NCBI GenBank assembly: GCA_030067055.1
Contig: JASJAL010000238.1
Location: forward strand, 1 to 11,905
Direction of reading: 5' to 3'
Source of the DNA: Kiloniellales bacterium
GTDB taxonomy: Bacteria > Pseudomonadota > Alphaproteobacteria > Kiloniellales > JAKSBE01
DNA: 11,905 nt
Of this stretch, positions 6,072 to 11,905 are shown piece after piece. Below the pieces are notes generated by a model. That model was not told the origin of the DNA. It ran no database searches and saw only the letters and a program-made list of their open reading frames with translations. Made by a program: the position numbers and the translations under genes. How positions within the stretch are numbered: position 1 is the first letter of the stretch; each line of letters begins with the position of its first letter.

Positions 6072-7220
6072 CTACTGGCTCTGCTGCTTCGCCTGCCAGA
6101 GCAGGAACTGGCGGAACAGCTCGTCCTTCGCCTGGTCGAGGTTCTTGCCCTCGCCGCCGCCGCGCAGGTTCGGGCCCTGCTCGGCCAGGAAGCGGGCAAA
6201 GGTGCTTTCCAGGCTCGGCTTCTGCGCGACCCTGGCCTTGGCAAGCCACTCGTCAGCCGCCTTGAAACGGTTCCAGCCCGGAACCTCGGTGTTGAGGTTG
6301 ACCTCGCGCCACTTCGGATGCCGGGGCGCCTGCTGGAACTCGCTAAAACGGGCGAAGAAGTTGTCGACGAAGCGGGAGACCTTTGCGTAGCGCTCGCCGC
6401 TGGGATCCCAGTTGTAGACCGCCATGACCGCGCCGACCGCCAGGGTCCGGACCTCCTGGCCCGCCGGCACCAGACCCGGATAGTCCTGGTCGGTGAAGCG
6501 GGACGGCAGATAGACCTCCAAGAGCTCGGGGGTCTGCGGCACCGGCAGCAGCTTGAGCCCCTGAACGCTGGACTCCTGGAAGAGCCGCGCCGGCTTGCCG
6601 ACGATGTAGACCAGGGCGGCGATCTCGCCGCTGCGCGCCTTCTCGACCGCCGTGGCCTGGTCGAAGCTGGTCGGCTGCACCTTGATGCCCAGTTTCTCGA
6701 AGATGATCGAGGAGGACATGTAGGTGCCGCTGCCCTTGTTGCCGAAGTTCACCTTCCGGCCGGCCAGGTCCTTGACGGAGTTGATCCCGGGCCCGGCCAC
6801 CAGGTGCAGCTCTTCATTGTAGAGCTTGGTGATGTAGTGGATCCGGTCCTCGATCTTGGCGTGCGGACGCTGCCGCTTGAGGAAGGCCAAGACGTCGGAC
6901 TGCACGATCCCGATATCGATCCCCTTCAGGTAGAGGATGTCGCGGATATTCTGGACCGAACCCTTTCCGACCAGAGGCAGGACCCGCAGCTGGTTGCCGT
7001 CGTCCAGCACCGAGGCGAGATCGCTGGCGATCCGGATGTAGGTCCCGTTGATGCCGCCGGAGATGATGCCGACCGTCCCGCGGTTGATCTGCTCGCGCAG
7101 ATTGGAGGCCTGCTTCTTCGACTTGTTGTCCTGGGCGGAAGCGGGAGCCACCGCCACGGCAAAACCCACCGCCGCAACCAATAGGAAGACGGCCGGCAGG
7201 ATGCTTAAACGCTGCCACAT
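6072..7220 (-). CDS. TAXI-family TRAP transporter solute-binding protein
   Basis: Periplasmic substrate receptor of the TRAP-TAXI type, 382 residues. The first possible ATG (7235) has no ribosome site; the second (7220), six codons in, has GAGGT six bases before it, so I take that one. A signal peptide follows (LSILPAVFLLVAAVGFAVAV, cleavage after APASA). The mature N-terminus has TAXI hallmarks: VGIISGGINGTYIRIASDLA, then GKGSVQNIRDILYLKGIDIG and IVQSDVLAF, GPGINSVKDLAGRKVNFG, GSGTYMSSSIIFEKLGI and a QATAVEKARSGEIAALVYIVG segment. The last roughly 55 residues, a charged helical tail (FARFLAEQGPN to the QAKQQSQ end), extend beyond the usual family length of about 320-340. No TRAP permease gene is adjacent, although TAXI receptors work with a fused DctQM-type permease; here the gene is alone. 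The ligand is unknown; known TAXI ligands include glutamate-like and other small organic acids. Confidence 0.92.
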   Translation of the reverse strand: MWQRLSILPAVFLLVAAVGFAVAVAPASAQDNKSKKQASNLREQINRGTVGIISGGINGTYIRIASDLASVLDDGNQLRVLPLVGKGSVQNIRDILYLKGIDIGIVQSDVLAFLKRQRPHAKIEDRIHYITKLYNEELHLVAGPGINSVKDLAGRKVNFGNKGSGTYMSSSIIFEKLGIKVQPTSFDQATAVEKARSGEIAALVYIVGKPARLFQESSVQGLKLLPVPQTPELLEVYLPSRFTDQDYPGLVPAGQEVRTLAVGAVMAVYNWDPSGERYAKVSRFVDNFFARFSEFQQAPRHPKWREVNLNTEVPGWNRFKAADEWLAKARVAQKPSLESTFARFLAEQGPNLRGGGEGKNLDQAKDELFRQFLLWQAKQQSQ

Positions 7221-7607
7221 GGAATTACCTCGCATTCAGCTGCACTTTGTATGACATATGGCCAACACGGATGGTGTGTTATGTGTGAGGCAATCGCCAG
7301 GCGGCCCTGCCGGGCGCCCCCCGCCCCAGTCGAAGCCATGCCAAACACCAAGGTTCCAGGCCGCGTCGTTCTGCGCCACCATTTCAAGGCCTAAATTACT
7401 GCGCCGGATCGGATAAGCCAACCAAAGCCTTTCAATCCAGGGTGGATTCCGCACCCCGGATCGGAACCGCCCGGCGAAGCCCGGTCTGCCGCCGAGACCG
7501 GTCGATCGGGCGTGGTAACGCGGCACTCGCGAAGGCTTGATTGTGCCGACGGCGCCGACATCCCAAATCGACCTTCAGTCGTCGCACTAAGAAGAGGAAC
7601 AGGAACC
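7221..7607. other. Divergent intergenic region between TAXI and DUF547 genes
   Basis: About 390 bases that must hold both divergent promoters. No gene with family resemblance is visible on either strand. An inverted repeat AATCCA-GGG-TGGATT lies at 7434-7448, roughly central, and could be an operator or short hairpin. Near the TAXI start there is an A/T-rich patch with CATATG and TGTATGACATATGG (7248-7261), suggestive of a -10 region, but I find no -35 partner at good spacing. AGAGGA at 7593-7598 is the ribosome site of the DUF547 gene. Confidence 0.45.
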
Positions 7608-8516
7608 GTGCCACCCTCCACTACGGGCCGGGCCGTCGCAGGCCCGGCCACCACCGCCCGGCCCACCACCCGGCGGGCACTCGGCCGAAGCCTCGCCGCT
7701 CTCGCCCTGCTGCTGCCTCTCGCCGCCTTTACCCCAAAAGAGAACATCTTTGCCCCCAGCGCCGAGGTTTGGCCGCGCTGGCAGGCACACGATCCGCAGA
7801 ACGCCGAGCGCATCGATTTCGCGGTCTGGGACCGACTGCTGATGGCCTACGTCACGGAGGGCAAGGGTGCCAACCTCTTCGACTACGCGTCGGTCACGGC
7901 CGCGGACCGCCAGGCCCTGGACGGGTTCCTGGCCAGTATGGCCGCGCTGCCGATCAGCCTCTATTCCAGGCCGCAGCAGTTCGCCTATTGGATCAACCTC
8001 TACAACGCCCTGACGGTGCAGGTTGTCCTGGACCACTTCCCGGTGGAATCGATCCGCGATATCGACATTTCGCCCGGCTGGTTCTCCGACGGTCCTTGGG
8101 GCAAGGCCCTGATCGAGGTCGAGGGCCAGGCCCTGTCCCTGGACGACATCGAGCACCGGATCCTGCGCCCGATCTGGCGGGACCCCCGGATTCACTATGC
8201 GGTCAACTGCGCCTCGATCGGCTGCCCCGACCTGCGCCCCTCCGCCTATCAGGCGGAAGGCATCGAGGCCGCCCTGGACGATGCGGCCCGCAACTACGTC
8301 AACGATCCGCGCGGCGTCACCGTTCGCGACGGCCGGATCATCGTCTCCAAGATCTACGACTGGTTCTACGAGGACTTCGGCCGCGACCCGGAGAGCCTCA
8401 AGGCCCACCTCCTGCGCTACGCCGGGCCGGAGCTGGCCATGAAGCTCGAGGCCATCGGCGAGATCCACGACACCGAGTACGACTGGCGGCTGAACGCCGC
8501 CCGGCCCTCCGGCTGA
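7608..8516 (+). CDS. Exported DUF547 domain protein
   Basis: A 302-residue protein. I start it at GTG 7608, nine bases after AGAGGA (7593-7598); an upstream GTG at 7512 would add 32 residues of no recognisable character and lacks a ribosome site. The N-terminus has a long basic region ending in TTRRALGR and a hydrophobic SLAALALLLPLAAF, an export signal with a twin-arginine look, though not a full Tat consensus. The DUF547 domain fills the C-terminal two thirds, with typical blocks: QQFAYWINLYNALTVQVVLD, SPGWFSDGPWGK, LSLDDIEHRILRPIW, DPRIHYAVNCASIGCPDLRP and the SKIYDWFYEDFG segment. The conserved Cys pair in NCASIGCP is intact. The family is widespread but has no established biochemical activity, so none is given here. 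A divergent partner upstream is the TAXI gene; the 89-residue membrane protein follows after 153 bases with its own likely promoter. Confidence 0.9.
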   Translation: MPPSTTGRAVAGPATTARPTTRRALGRSLAALALLLPLAAFTPKENIFAPSAEVWPRWQAHDPQNAERIDFAVWDRLLMAYVTEGKGANLFDYASVTAADRQALDGFLASMAALPISLYSRPQQFAYWINLYNALTVQVVLDHFPVESIRDIDISPGWFSDGPWGKALIEVEGQALSLDDIEHRILRPIWRDPRIHYAVNCASIGCPDLRPSAYQAEGIEAALDDAARNYVNDPRGVTVRDGRIIVSKIYDWFYEDFGRDPESLKAHLLRYAGPELAMKLEAIGEIHDTEYDWRLNAARPSG

Positions 8517-8569
8517 ACGGGCGCAGGGAGCAGCCCTGTTCCTTCATAGCATTGGCGATCTAGGTCTGA

Positions 8570-8599
8570 GGGGGTTGAACCGTCCTGGTTCAATCCCCC
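8570..8599 (+). terminator. 12-bp inverted repeat after the DUF547 gene (terminator or operator)
   Basis: GGGGGTTGAACC (8570-8581) pairs with GGTTCAA-T-CCCCC (8587-8599, one bulged T) around loop GTCCT. It starts 53 bases after the DUF547 stop. No U-tract follows, so classical termination is uncertain. Its right arm contains the -35-like TTCAAT of the promoter proposed for the next gene, so it could equally be a regulatory site. Confidence 0.4.
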
Positions 8600-8617
8600 C
8601 GGATATTGCACTAGACT
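8589..8617 (+). promoter_or_regulatory. Candidate promoter for the 89-residue membrane protein
   Basis: TTCAAT (8589-8594) and TAGACT (8612-8617) are spaced by exactly 17 bases. Each matches the sigma-70 consensus only partly (3 of 6 and 4 of 6). A start near 8624 would leave a leader of about 46 bases before ATG 8670. Confidence 0.35.
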
Positions 8618-8669
8618 GGCGGCCGTCCAGCTCTCCCGACCCCTTGCTAGCCACCGAGCGAGCCCCTTC

Positions 8670-8939
8670 ATGGCCGTGTCGCGTCTGTTCAAAGGAGTGG
8701 TCCTGGTCGCCGTCCTGGCCGGCGCGGCGATGGGCGCCACCTATTGGCGCTACCGGAGCCTGGACCCCTGCGACTGGATGACCAGCGACCTGGTGAAGGC
8801 CTCGGGGCTGCCGGAGCTGGTGGTCTTGGCCAGGATCCGGGGCGAGTTCCTGCTCGAAGGCGTGACCGACCCCGATCCCGGGCAATGCCTCTTCAAGTGG
8901 TGGGCCCTGCGCCGCGACGGCCTCGGCCAGGAGCCATAG
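8670..8939 (+). CDS. Small single-pass membrane protein with two cysteines
   Basis: An 89-residue protein that I do not recognise. Residues about 8-26 are hydrophobic (KGVVLVAVLAGAAMGATYW), preceded by Arg5 and Lys8, so an inner-membrane anchor or uncleaved signal with the rest in the periplasm is likely. The soluble part has Cys34 (LDPCDWM) and Cys73 (DPGQCLFKWW), which could form a disulfide in the periplasm. It also has a compact hydrophobic/aromatic pattern (GLPELVVLARIRGEFLLEG), unlike shadow frames. The ribosome site is poor: GAGCGAG about nine bases before the ATG. Codon use shows the G/C third-position bias of the neighbouring genes, and a promoter-like pair lies upstream. It stands between the DUF547 gene and convergent hspQ with no operon partner. 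A real small gene is more likely than not. Confidence 0.68.
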   Translation: MAVSRLFKGVVLVAVLAGAAMGATYWRYRSLDPCDWMTSDLVKASGLPELVVLARIRGEFLLEGVTDPDPGQCLFKWWALRRDGLGQEP

Positions 8940-8959
8940 CCCAGACCGACCTCGCCTGA

Positions 8960-9021
8960 GATCGCGTCGATCCGGGGCAGGTATTCTTAATTAAAACAAT
9001 GAATTAGATCCAGCCGCGATC
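8960..9021. other. A/T-rich islet between convergent genes
   Basis: GATCGCG (8960-8966) and CGCGATC (9015-9021) are perfect inverted repeats flanking an A/T-rich core (TTCTTAATTAAAACAATGAA) that stands out in this GC-rich DNA. GATCG-CGT-CGATC (8960-8972) is an alternative small hairpin. The right arm overlaps the hspQ stop codon. It may serve as a shared 3' end for both converging genes, but no classical terminator is present. Confidence 0.3.
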
Positions 9022-9349
9022 AGTTGGTCTGGTGGTTGCGCAGGACGTAGCAGCCGTTCTCGATACCGGAAAACACCTCGAGAACCTCGGGATGGCGGAC
9101 CGGCTCCTGGGTGTCGTCGGGAACCAGGTTCTGCTCCGAGACGTAGGCGACATAAGTCGTCTCCTCGTTCTCGGCGAAGAGGTGATAGTAGGGCTGGTCC
9201 TTGCGCGGGCGGATCTCTTCCGGGATCGACTCGTACCATTCCTCGGTGTTGGAGAACACCGCGTCGACGTCGAACACGACACCGCGAAACGGATAGAAGC
9301 GGTGGCGGACGATCTGCCCGATCTGGAACTTCGCTAGCCTCGTTTCCAT
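9020..9349 (-). CDS. hspQ: Heat shock protein HspQ
   Basis: A 109-residue cytoplasmic protein of the HspQ/YccV family (hemimethylated-DNA-binding fold). In E. coli HspQ is heat-inducible, was linked to DnaA stability, and acts as a specificity factor for Lon. Nearly the whole length matches the family: FQIGQIVRHRFYPFRGVVFD, the NTEEWYESIPEEIRPRKDQP block, YYHLFAENEETTYVAYVSEQ, NLVPDD and PVRHPEV. Length is normal for alphaproteobacterial members. ATG 9349 is chosen because it precedes the conserved core by the usual few residues; the ribosome site is weak (GGCGAG upstream). The gene stands alone, convergent with the small membrane protein and divergent from the metallopeptidase-like gene. A CTTGAAA motif on its strand (9387 down to 9381) matches the heat-shock sigma-32 -35 box, but I see no matching -10 box. 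Confidence 0.96.
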   Translation of the reverse strand: METRLAKFQIGQIVRHRFYPFRGVVFDVDAVFSNTEEWYESIPEEIRPRKDQPYYHLFAENEETTYVAYVSEQNLVPDDTQEPVRHPEVLEVFSGIENGCYVLRNHQTN

Positions 9350-9576
9350 CGTTCAGGTCTCGCCGTCCTGGCTCCTTTGGTTTCAAGGGCAGACTACACG
9401 CCCCGACCGGAAAGGAAAATACGGCTCTTTCCGTGCCACGACCTAGGGAAACCCTGGCTTTCCGGGCCCCTAGCCAATCCCCGAGGAGGGCTGCAGCCAA
9501 GTTTTAAGCATTCTGAGCTAGCCTGCACTCCGGTTCATTCAGGTAGCAGAATCGAGCAACAGGCGGGCCGCGACAA

Positions 9577-10689
9577 GTGACAGAGAGAGGCAGAGATAGC
9601 CGGACATCCGGGACCGGCAGGTGCCCTTTGCGGCCTCGTTCCGGGTCCGTCCTGCAGGCCGCGCTGGACGGTCACGCCGCCCTGCTGTGCCTGCTGCTGG
9701 CCGGACTGCTGTTCGCCGGCGCCGCCTTCGTCGGCCTTGCCGCCGTCCCCGGAGCCGAACCGAGCACCAGACGTACCGCCTTCGCCGACAGCGGCCCCCA
9801 GGCCGCCCTGGCCCAGGGCATCCTGCCGGCCGGGCCGAAGCGCTCGAGTCGGATCCGGCACCATGTCGAGAACGCCGAGGCGGCCTGCCTGCCGGCCACG
9901 GCAGAAGCCCCGGCCACCCGGCAGCAGCGCGAGATCGCGGCCCTGATCCGCGAACTGCGCCGCAGCGCCCTGGCGGTCGAGCTCCTCAGGATAGCGGCCG
10001 GCCGGGGCGTCATCGTCTGCCTGGACGCCGACACCCCGCTGCTCGCCTACTACTATTCCGGACTGCGGCTGATTGGCCTGAGGCAAAGCCTGAGCCGGGC
10101 CGATCGCCTTATCTACCTGTCCCACGAACTGGCCCACGTGCCCCAGCACCCGACCTTCTCGGACAACCGCTACTTCCCCCCGGAAGACCTCCTGCTGCTG
10201 CGCCGCGTTCGCGAGGCGGCGGCCGAGGCGACGGCGACCCAGATCGCCTGGCAGCTCGACAAAGCTGGAGTGACCGGGGTCTGGAAAGCCAAGCGCGCGG
10301 GCGTCTACGGCGACCTTGCTGCGGCCTTCGAGAGCGCCTTGGACCGCCATCCGGGCGAGGCCGCCGAGCTTTGGGCCGCGCGCGCGGCCTTCGACTACTG
10401 GTTTGCCAAGGCCTGGCGCCTCGACACCTACGACCGGATGACGGTCGACCACCTGGCGCGGATCGCGACGGACAACGTCGGCCTGGTGACGCCCAGCCTG
10501 CGGCTGAGTCATGCCATGCTGGCCGGAATCGGGCGCCAGGGCCGGGACAACTTTCTGACCGAGACGGGCGGCCCCCGCCTGACCGATCCCTTCTACCGGG
10601 GCACCCTGTCGCCGGCCAACTCCCGCGACCTCAAGGCAGTCGTCGAGCCGGCCGAGAGTGAGATCCAGGCGCCGAACGCCTGGTCGTGA
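9577..10689 (+). CDS. Membrane-anchored putative metallopeptidase (HELAH motif)
   Basis: A 370-residue protein with one N-terminal hydrophobic helix at about 34-55 (AALLCLLLAGLLFAGAAFVG) and a large soluble domain predicted outside the cytoplasm. Residues 183-187 read HELAH in YLSHELAHVPQHP, a classic HExxH zinc-binding and catalytic site. Downstream, RREAAAEATATQIAW offers Glu213 or Glu217 as a third ligand, as in gluzincins (inference). Before the motif, LIRELRRSALAVELLRIAAG and LYLS-like hydrophobic strands resemble DUF6782-type putative metallopeptidases found in alphaproteobacteria; this family assignment is from memory. After it comes a helical domain (ELWAARAAFDYWFAKAWRLD). The start at GTG 9577 is uncertain: its ribosome site is weak, and TTG 9628 after GGCAGG is an alternative that keeps the membrane helix. 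It is divergent from hspQ and converges on the FKBP gene. The target protein is unknown. Confidence 0.8.
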   Translation: MTERGRDSRTSGTGRCPLRPRSGSVLQAALDGHAALLCLLLAGLLFAGAAFVGLAAVPGAEPSTRRTAFADSGPQAALAQGILPAGPKRSSRIRHHVENAEAACLPATAEAPATRQQREIAALIRELRRSALAVELLRIAAGRGVIVCLDADTPLLAYYYSGLRLIGLRQSLSRADRLIYLSHELAHVPQHPTFSDNRYFPPEDLLLLRRVREAAAEATATQIAWQLDKAGVTGVWKAKRAGVYGDLAAAFESALDRHPGEAAELWAARAAFDYWFAKAWRLDTYDRMTVDHLARIATDNVGLVTPSLRLSHAMLAGIGRQGRDNFLTETGGPRLTDPFYRGTLSPANSRDLKAVVEPAESEIQAPNAWS

Positions 10690-10741
10690 GGCGGCCCGCG
10701 GACGTGGACCCCGACCGAAGGCAGGTCTGCCGCAGGCTCAG

Positions 10742-11170
10742 CTAGAGAATCTCGATGATCTCCACATCGAAGACCAGGTCCTTGCCGGCCAGCGGGTGGT
10801 TCGCATCCAGGGTCACGGTCTCTTCGGCGACCTCGGTGATCGTCAGGTTGATCTGCTCTTCTTCGGACGCCCCCGCCTGCAGGACCTTACCGACCACGAG
10901 GTCGATGTTCGGCGGGATCATCGAGCGATCGATGACCCGGACGAACTCCGCGTGGTGCGGCCCGTAGGCCTGCTCGGCGCGGATCGTCACCGTCTTGGCG
11001 TCGCCGGCCGCCATACCGACCAGGGCGCTCTCCAGGCCGGCGATGATCTTGCCCTCGCCGAGGGTAACTTCCATCGGATCGCCGCTCCGCGAGGAATCGA
11101 GTTCCGCGCCGCCTTCCAGCTTGGTCGTGTAGTGGAACCGAACCGTGTCGCCCATGCTCACCGCTGACAT
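10742..11170 (-). CDS. SlyD-like FKBP-type peptidyl-prolyl cis-trans isomerase
   Basis: A cytoplasmic folding catalyst, 142 residues, that isomerises Xaa-Pro peptide bonds and, in SlyD-type members, also chaperones through an insert-in-flap domain. The start is ATG 11170, with AAAGGA about seven bases upstream. The FKBP half is split by the insert, as in SlyD: VRFHYTTKLEGGAELDSS, then GEGKIIAGLESALVGMAAGD, the insert about residues 68-120 (RAEQAYGPHHAEFVRVIDRS and onward), and the closing FKBP strand TLDANHPLAGKDLVFDVEII. The chain ends immediately after EIL, so the His/Cys-rich metal-binding tail of E. coli SlyD is absent and a nickel-delivery role is unlikely. No signal peptide is seen. It lies 70 bases downstream of the DUF4168 gene on the same strand, with a large inverted repeat between them, so co-transcription is possible but not shown. 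Confidence 0.94.
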   Translation of the reverse strand: MSAVSMGDTVRFHYTTKLEGGAELDSSRSGDPMEVTLGEGKIIAGLESALVGMAAGDAKTVTIRAEQAYGPHHAEFVRVIDRSMIPPNIDLVVGKVLQAGASEEEQINLTITEVAEETVTLDANHPLAGKDLVFDVEIIEIL

Positions 11171-11186
11171 CGCATCGTCCTTTCTG

Positions 11187-11235
11187 TCGGCAGCCGGGAC
11201 GGAGCGTCTTGCCGATCGCCCGTCCCGGCAGCCGA
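11187..11235 (-). promoter_or_regulatory. 16-bp inverted repeat between DUF4168 and FKBP genes
   Basis: TCGGCAGCCGGGACGG (11187-11202) pairs with CCGTCCCGGCAGCCGA (11220-11235) with a single mismatch (11192/11230) and a 17-base loop. It begins five bases after the DUF4168 stop and ends next to the ribosome site of the FKBP gene. On the minus strand a competing 7-bp stem, CCGATCG (11239-11233) with CGATCGG (11218-11212), is also possible. It is a likely terminator for DUF4168, or an attenuator-like leader for the FKBP gene. There is no U-tract. Confidence 0.5.
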
Positions 11236-11240
11236 TCGGT

Positions 11241-11606
11241 TTATTCCGTCTTCTGCTTTTCGTAGATGGCCTCCACCCGGGTCACCAGGGCGGAATCTTC
11301 GCGCATCGCATTGCTAATGGCCTTGTATTCCTCGATCGTGATTCCGTCGGTTTGCTCGATGGCTTGCCGAAGCTCGGCATTCGCCTGCTGGTTCATGGCC
11401 TGGGCCTGCTCTTCGTTCTCGGCGCTCCGGATCTTGGGCGCCCAGGAATCGATCAGGGAATCGACCTTGACCACCGCGACGACGAAGGCCTCGAGTTTCT
11501 GGTCGTCGTAGCCATCCTGGGCCTGGGCATCCGCCGGGAGCCCGGGCAGGAAGATCAGGGCGGCCAGAATGAAGGCGCAGGCACCGCGCCTTGCCAGTTC
11601 AAACAT
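11241..11606 (-). CDS. Exported DUF4168 domain protein
   Basis: A 121-residue small periplasmic protein. I use ATG 11606 rather than an upstream in-frame ATG at 11675, because GAGAGG precedes it at good spacing and it opens directly onto a signal peptide (MFELARRGACAFILAALIFL, cleavage likely after ADA or AQA). The mature part matches DUF4168: DQKLEAFVVAVVKVDSLIDS, the charged helix AENEEQAQAMNQQANAELRQ, DGITIEEYKAISNAM, and REDSALVTRVEAIYEK. The domain is an all-helical, Gln/Ala/Glu-rich bundle of unknown function found in many proteobacteria. The protein ends without any further domain. It lies upstream of the FKBP gene on the same strand and downstream of the cold-shock gene, separated from it by a GC-rich hairpin. 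The family call is firm; no function can be stated. Confidence 0.9.
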   Translation of the reverse strand: MFELARRGACAFILAALIFLPGLPADAQAQDGYDDQKLEAFVVAVVKVDSLIDSWAPKIRSAENEEQAQAMNQQANAELRQAIEQTDGITIEEYKAISNAMREDSALVTRVEAIYEKQKTE

Positions 11607-11738
11607 GTTGCTAAGCCTCTCGCTGCTATTGGGGGGGATCAGAGACGACCGGCGTCCTCTCAGAGCGCGCAGCAACGTCAGGTAAGACGATCATCATCAC
11701 CCGACGCCTTGAGGAGCCCATGCAGCGAGGAGGTCTTG

Positions 11739-11771
11739 GCCGGGGGTGGGTCCACGCCCGCACCCGCCGGC
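11739..11771 (-). terminator. GC-rich hairpin after the cold-shock gene
   Basis: GCCGG-GGGTG-GG (11739-11750) pairs with CC-G-CACCC-G-CCGGC (11758-11771), 12 base pairs with two single-base bulges. It begins 22 bases downstream of the minus-strand cold-shock stop codon. As elsewhere in this window, no U-tract follows. Position suggests a transcript 3' end. Confidence 0.42.
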
Positions 11772-11793
11772 TCAAGTTCGACACGCGGCTGGC

Positions 11794-11905
11794 TTACTCG
11801 GCCAGCTTCAAATTGTCGGCCGCAACCTTGCCACCGCGGCCCGGAACCAACTCGTACTCGACGCGCTGGCCTTCGTTCAACCCGGACAAACCGGCACGTT
11901 CGACG
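11794..11905 (-). CDS. Cold-shock (CspA-family) protein, C-terminal part
   Basis: The last 36 residues of a minus-strand gene whose 5' part lies beyond the right edge of the window. They read VERAGLSGLNEGQRVEYELV followed by PGRGGKVAADNLKLAE and a TAA stop at 11796-11794. This is the end of an OB-fold cold-shock domain: the VERAGL helix-turn after the FVHISA strand, the LNEGQRVEYEL strand typical of CspA-like proteins, and the closing KVAADNLKL strand. Such proteins bind single-stranded RNA and DNA and act as RNA chaperones in the cytoplasm. The conserved RNP1 and RNP2 motifs are outside the window. No additional domain follows, so this is either a single-domain Csp or the second domain of a two-domain alphaproteobacterial cold-shock protein; the window cannot tell which. 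Confidence 0.9.
   Translation of the reverse strand, partial: VERAGLSGLNEGQRVEYELVPGRGGKVAADNLKLAE

Noticed and set aside
5704..6249. Minus-strand open frame of 181 codons in the intergenic region
   Set aside because: It overlaps the 3' end of the TAXI gene in another frame on the same strand, is Arg/Pro/Gly-rich without any domain pattern, and covers the hairpin region. It is a high-GC shadow frame.
7236..7526. Minus-strand 96-codon frame upstream of the TAXI gene
   Set aside because: No ribosome site or recognisable domain. It runs through the region needed for the divergent promoters.
7512..7607. Upstream GTG (7512) as the start of the DUF547 protein
   Set aside because: The added 32 residues look non-coding, would bury the export signal, and lack a ribosome site, whereas GTG 7608 has AGAGGA nine bases upstream.
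9350..9390. Heat-shock sigma-32 promoter for hspQ
   Set aside because: CTTGAAA on the hspQ strand matches the -35 box exactly, but no CCCCAT-like -10 box appears at the proper distance, so only a half-site is present.
1..11905. A new defence, mobile or biosynthetic system
   Set aside because: No nuclease-helicase pairs, toxin-antitoxin pairs, recombinases, direct repeat arrays or biosynthetic enzyme clusters are seen. Gene orientations alternate and the families are ordinary chromosomal ones.

Overview
The window is about 12 kb of GC-rich (well above 60% by eye) chromosomal DNA from an alphaproteobacterium, most likely of the Rhodospirillales type. This rests on the protein families (an HspQ with the RHRFYPFRGVVFDVD-type core, a TAXI-type TRAP binding protein with an alphaproteobacterial look, a two-domain-style acyl-CoA dehydrogenase, a CspA-family C-terminus), the strong G/C third-position bias and frequent GTG starts. 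The genus-level placement is inference. I see no integrase, transposase, CRISPR array, tRNA, rRNA or phage gene.

Layout, left to right. A 5'-truncated acyl-CoA dehydrogenase (2-1087, +) is followed by a secreted endonuclease/exonuclease/phosphatase-fold protein (1191-2207, +) and a membrane-anchored SEL1-repeat protein (2314-3519, +). After a 449-bp gap with a plausible promoter and a long leader comes a 552-residue membrane protein that combines a SPOR domain, a peptidoglycan-binding domain and SEL1/TPR-like repeats (3969-5627, +). A 444-bp intergenic stretch contains a striking 20-bp hairpin with a GAAA tetraloop. Then come an orphan TAXI-family TRAP solute-binding protein on the minus strand (6072-7220), a divergent DUF547 protein (7608-8516, +), an 89-residue membrane protein (8670-8939, +), convergent hspQ (9020-9349, -), a divergent membrane-anchored HELAH metallopeptidase-like protein (9577-10689, +), and a minus-strand run of a SlyD-like FKBP isomerase (10742-11170), an exported DUF4168 protein (11241-11606) and the C-terminus of a cold-shock protein cut by the window edge (11794-11905).

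The genes do not form one evident operon: orientations alternate and most have their own leader. What links them is location. Eight of the eleven complete or near-complete genes encode proteins with a signal peptide or an N-terminal membrane anchor, so the region is envelope-heavy, while hspQ, the FKBP and the cold-shock protein are cytoplasmic protein-quality or stress functions. The best candidates for a less-described function are the SEL1 protein and the SPOR/PG-binding/SEL1 protein as a possible cell-wall or division-site pair, the HELAH protein, the small two-cysteine membrane protein, and several sizeable inverted repeats that sit just after stop codons or in leaders without a U-tract. 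I do not see convincing evidence for a new multi-gene system such as a defence island or biosynthetic cluster.
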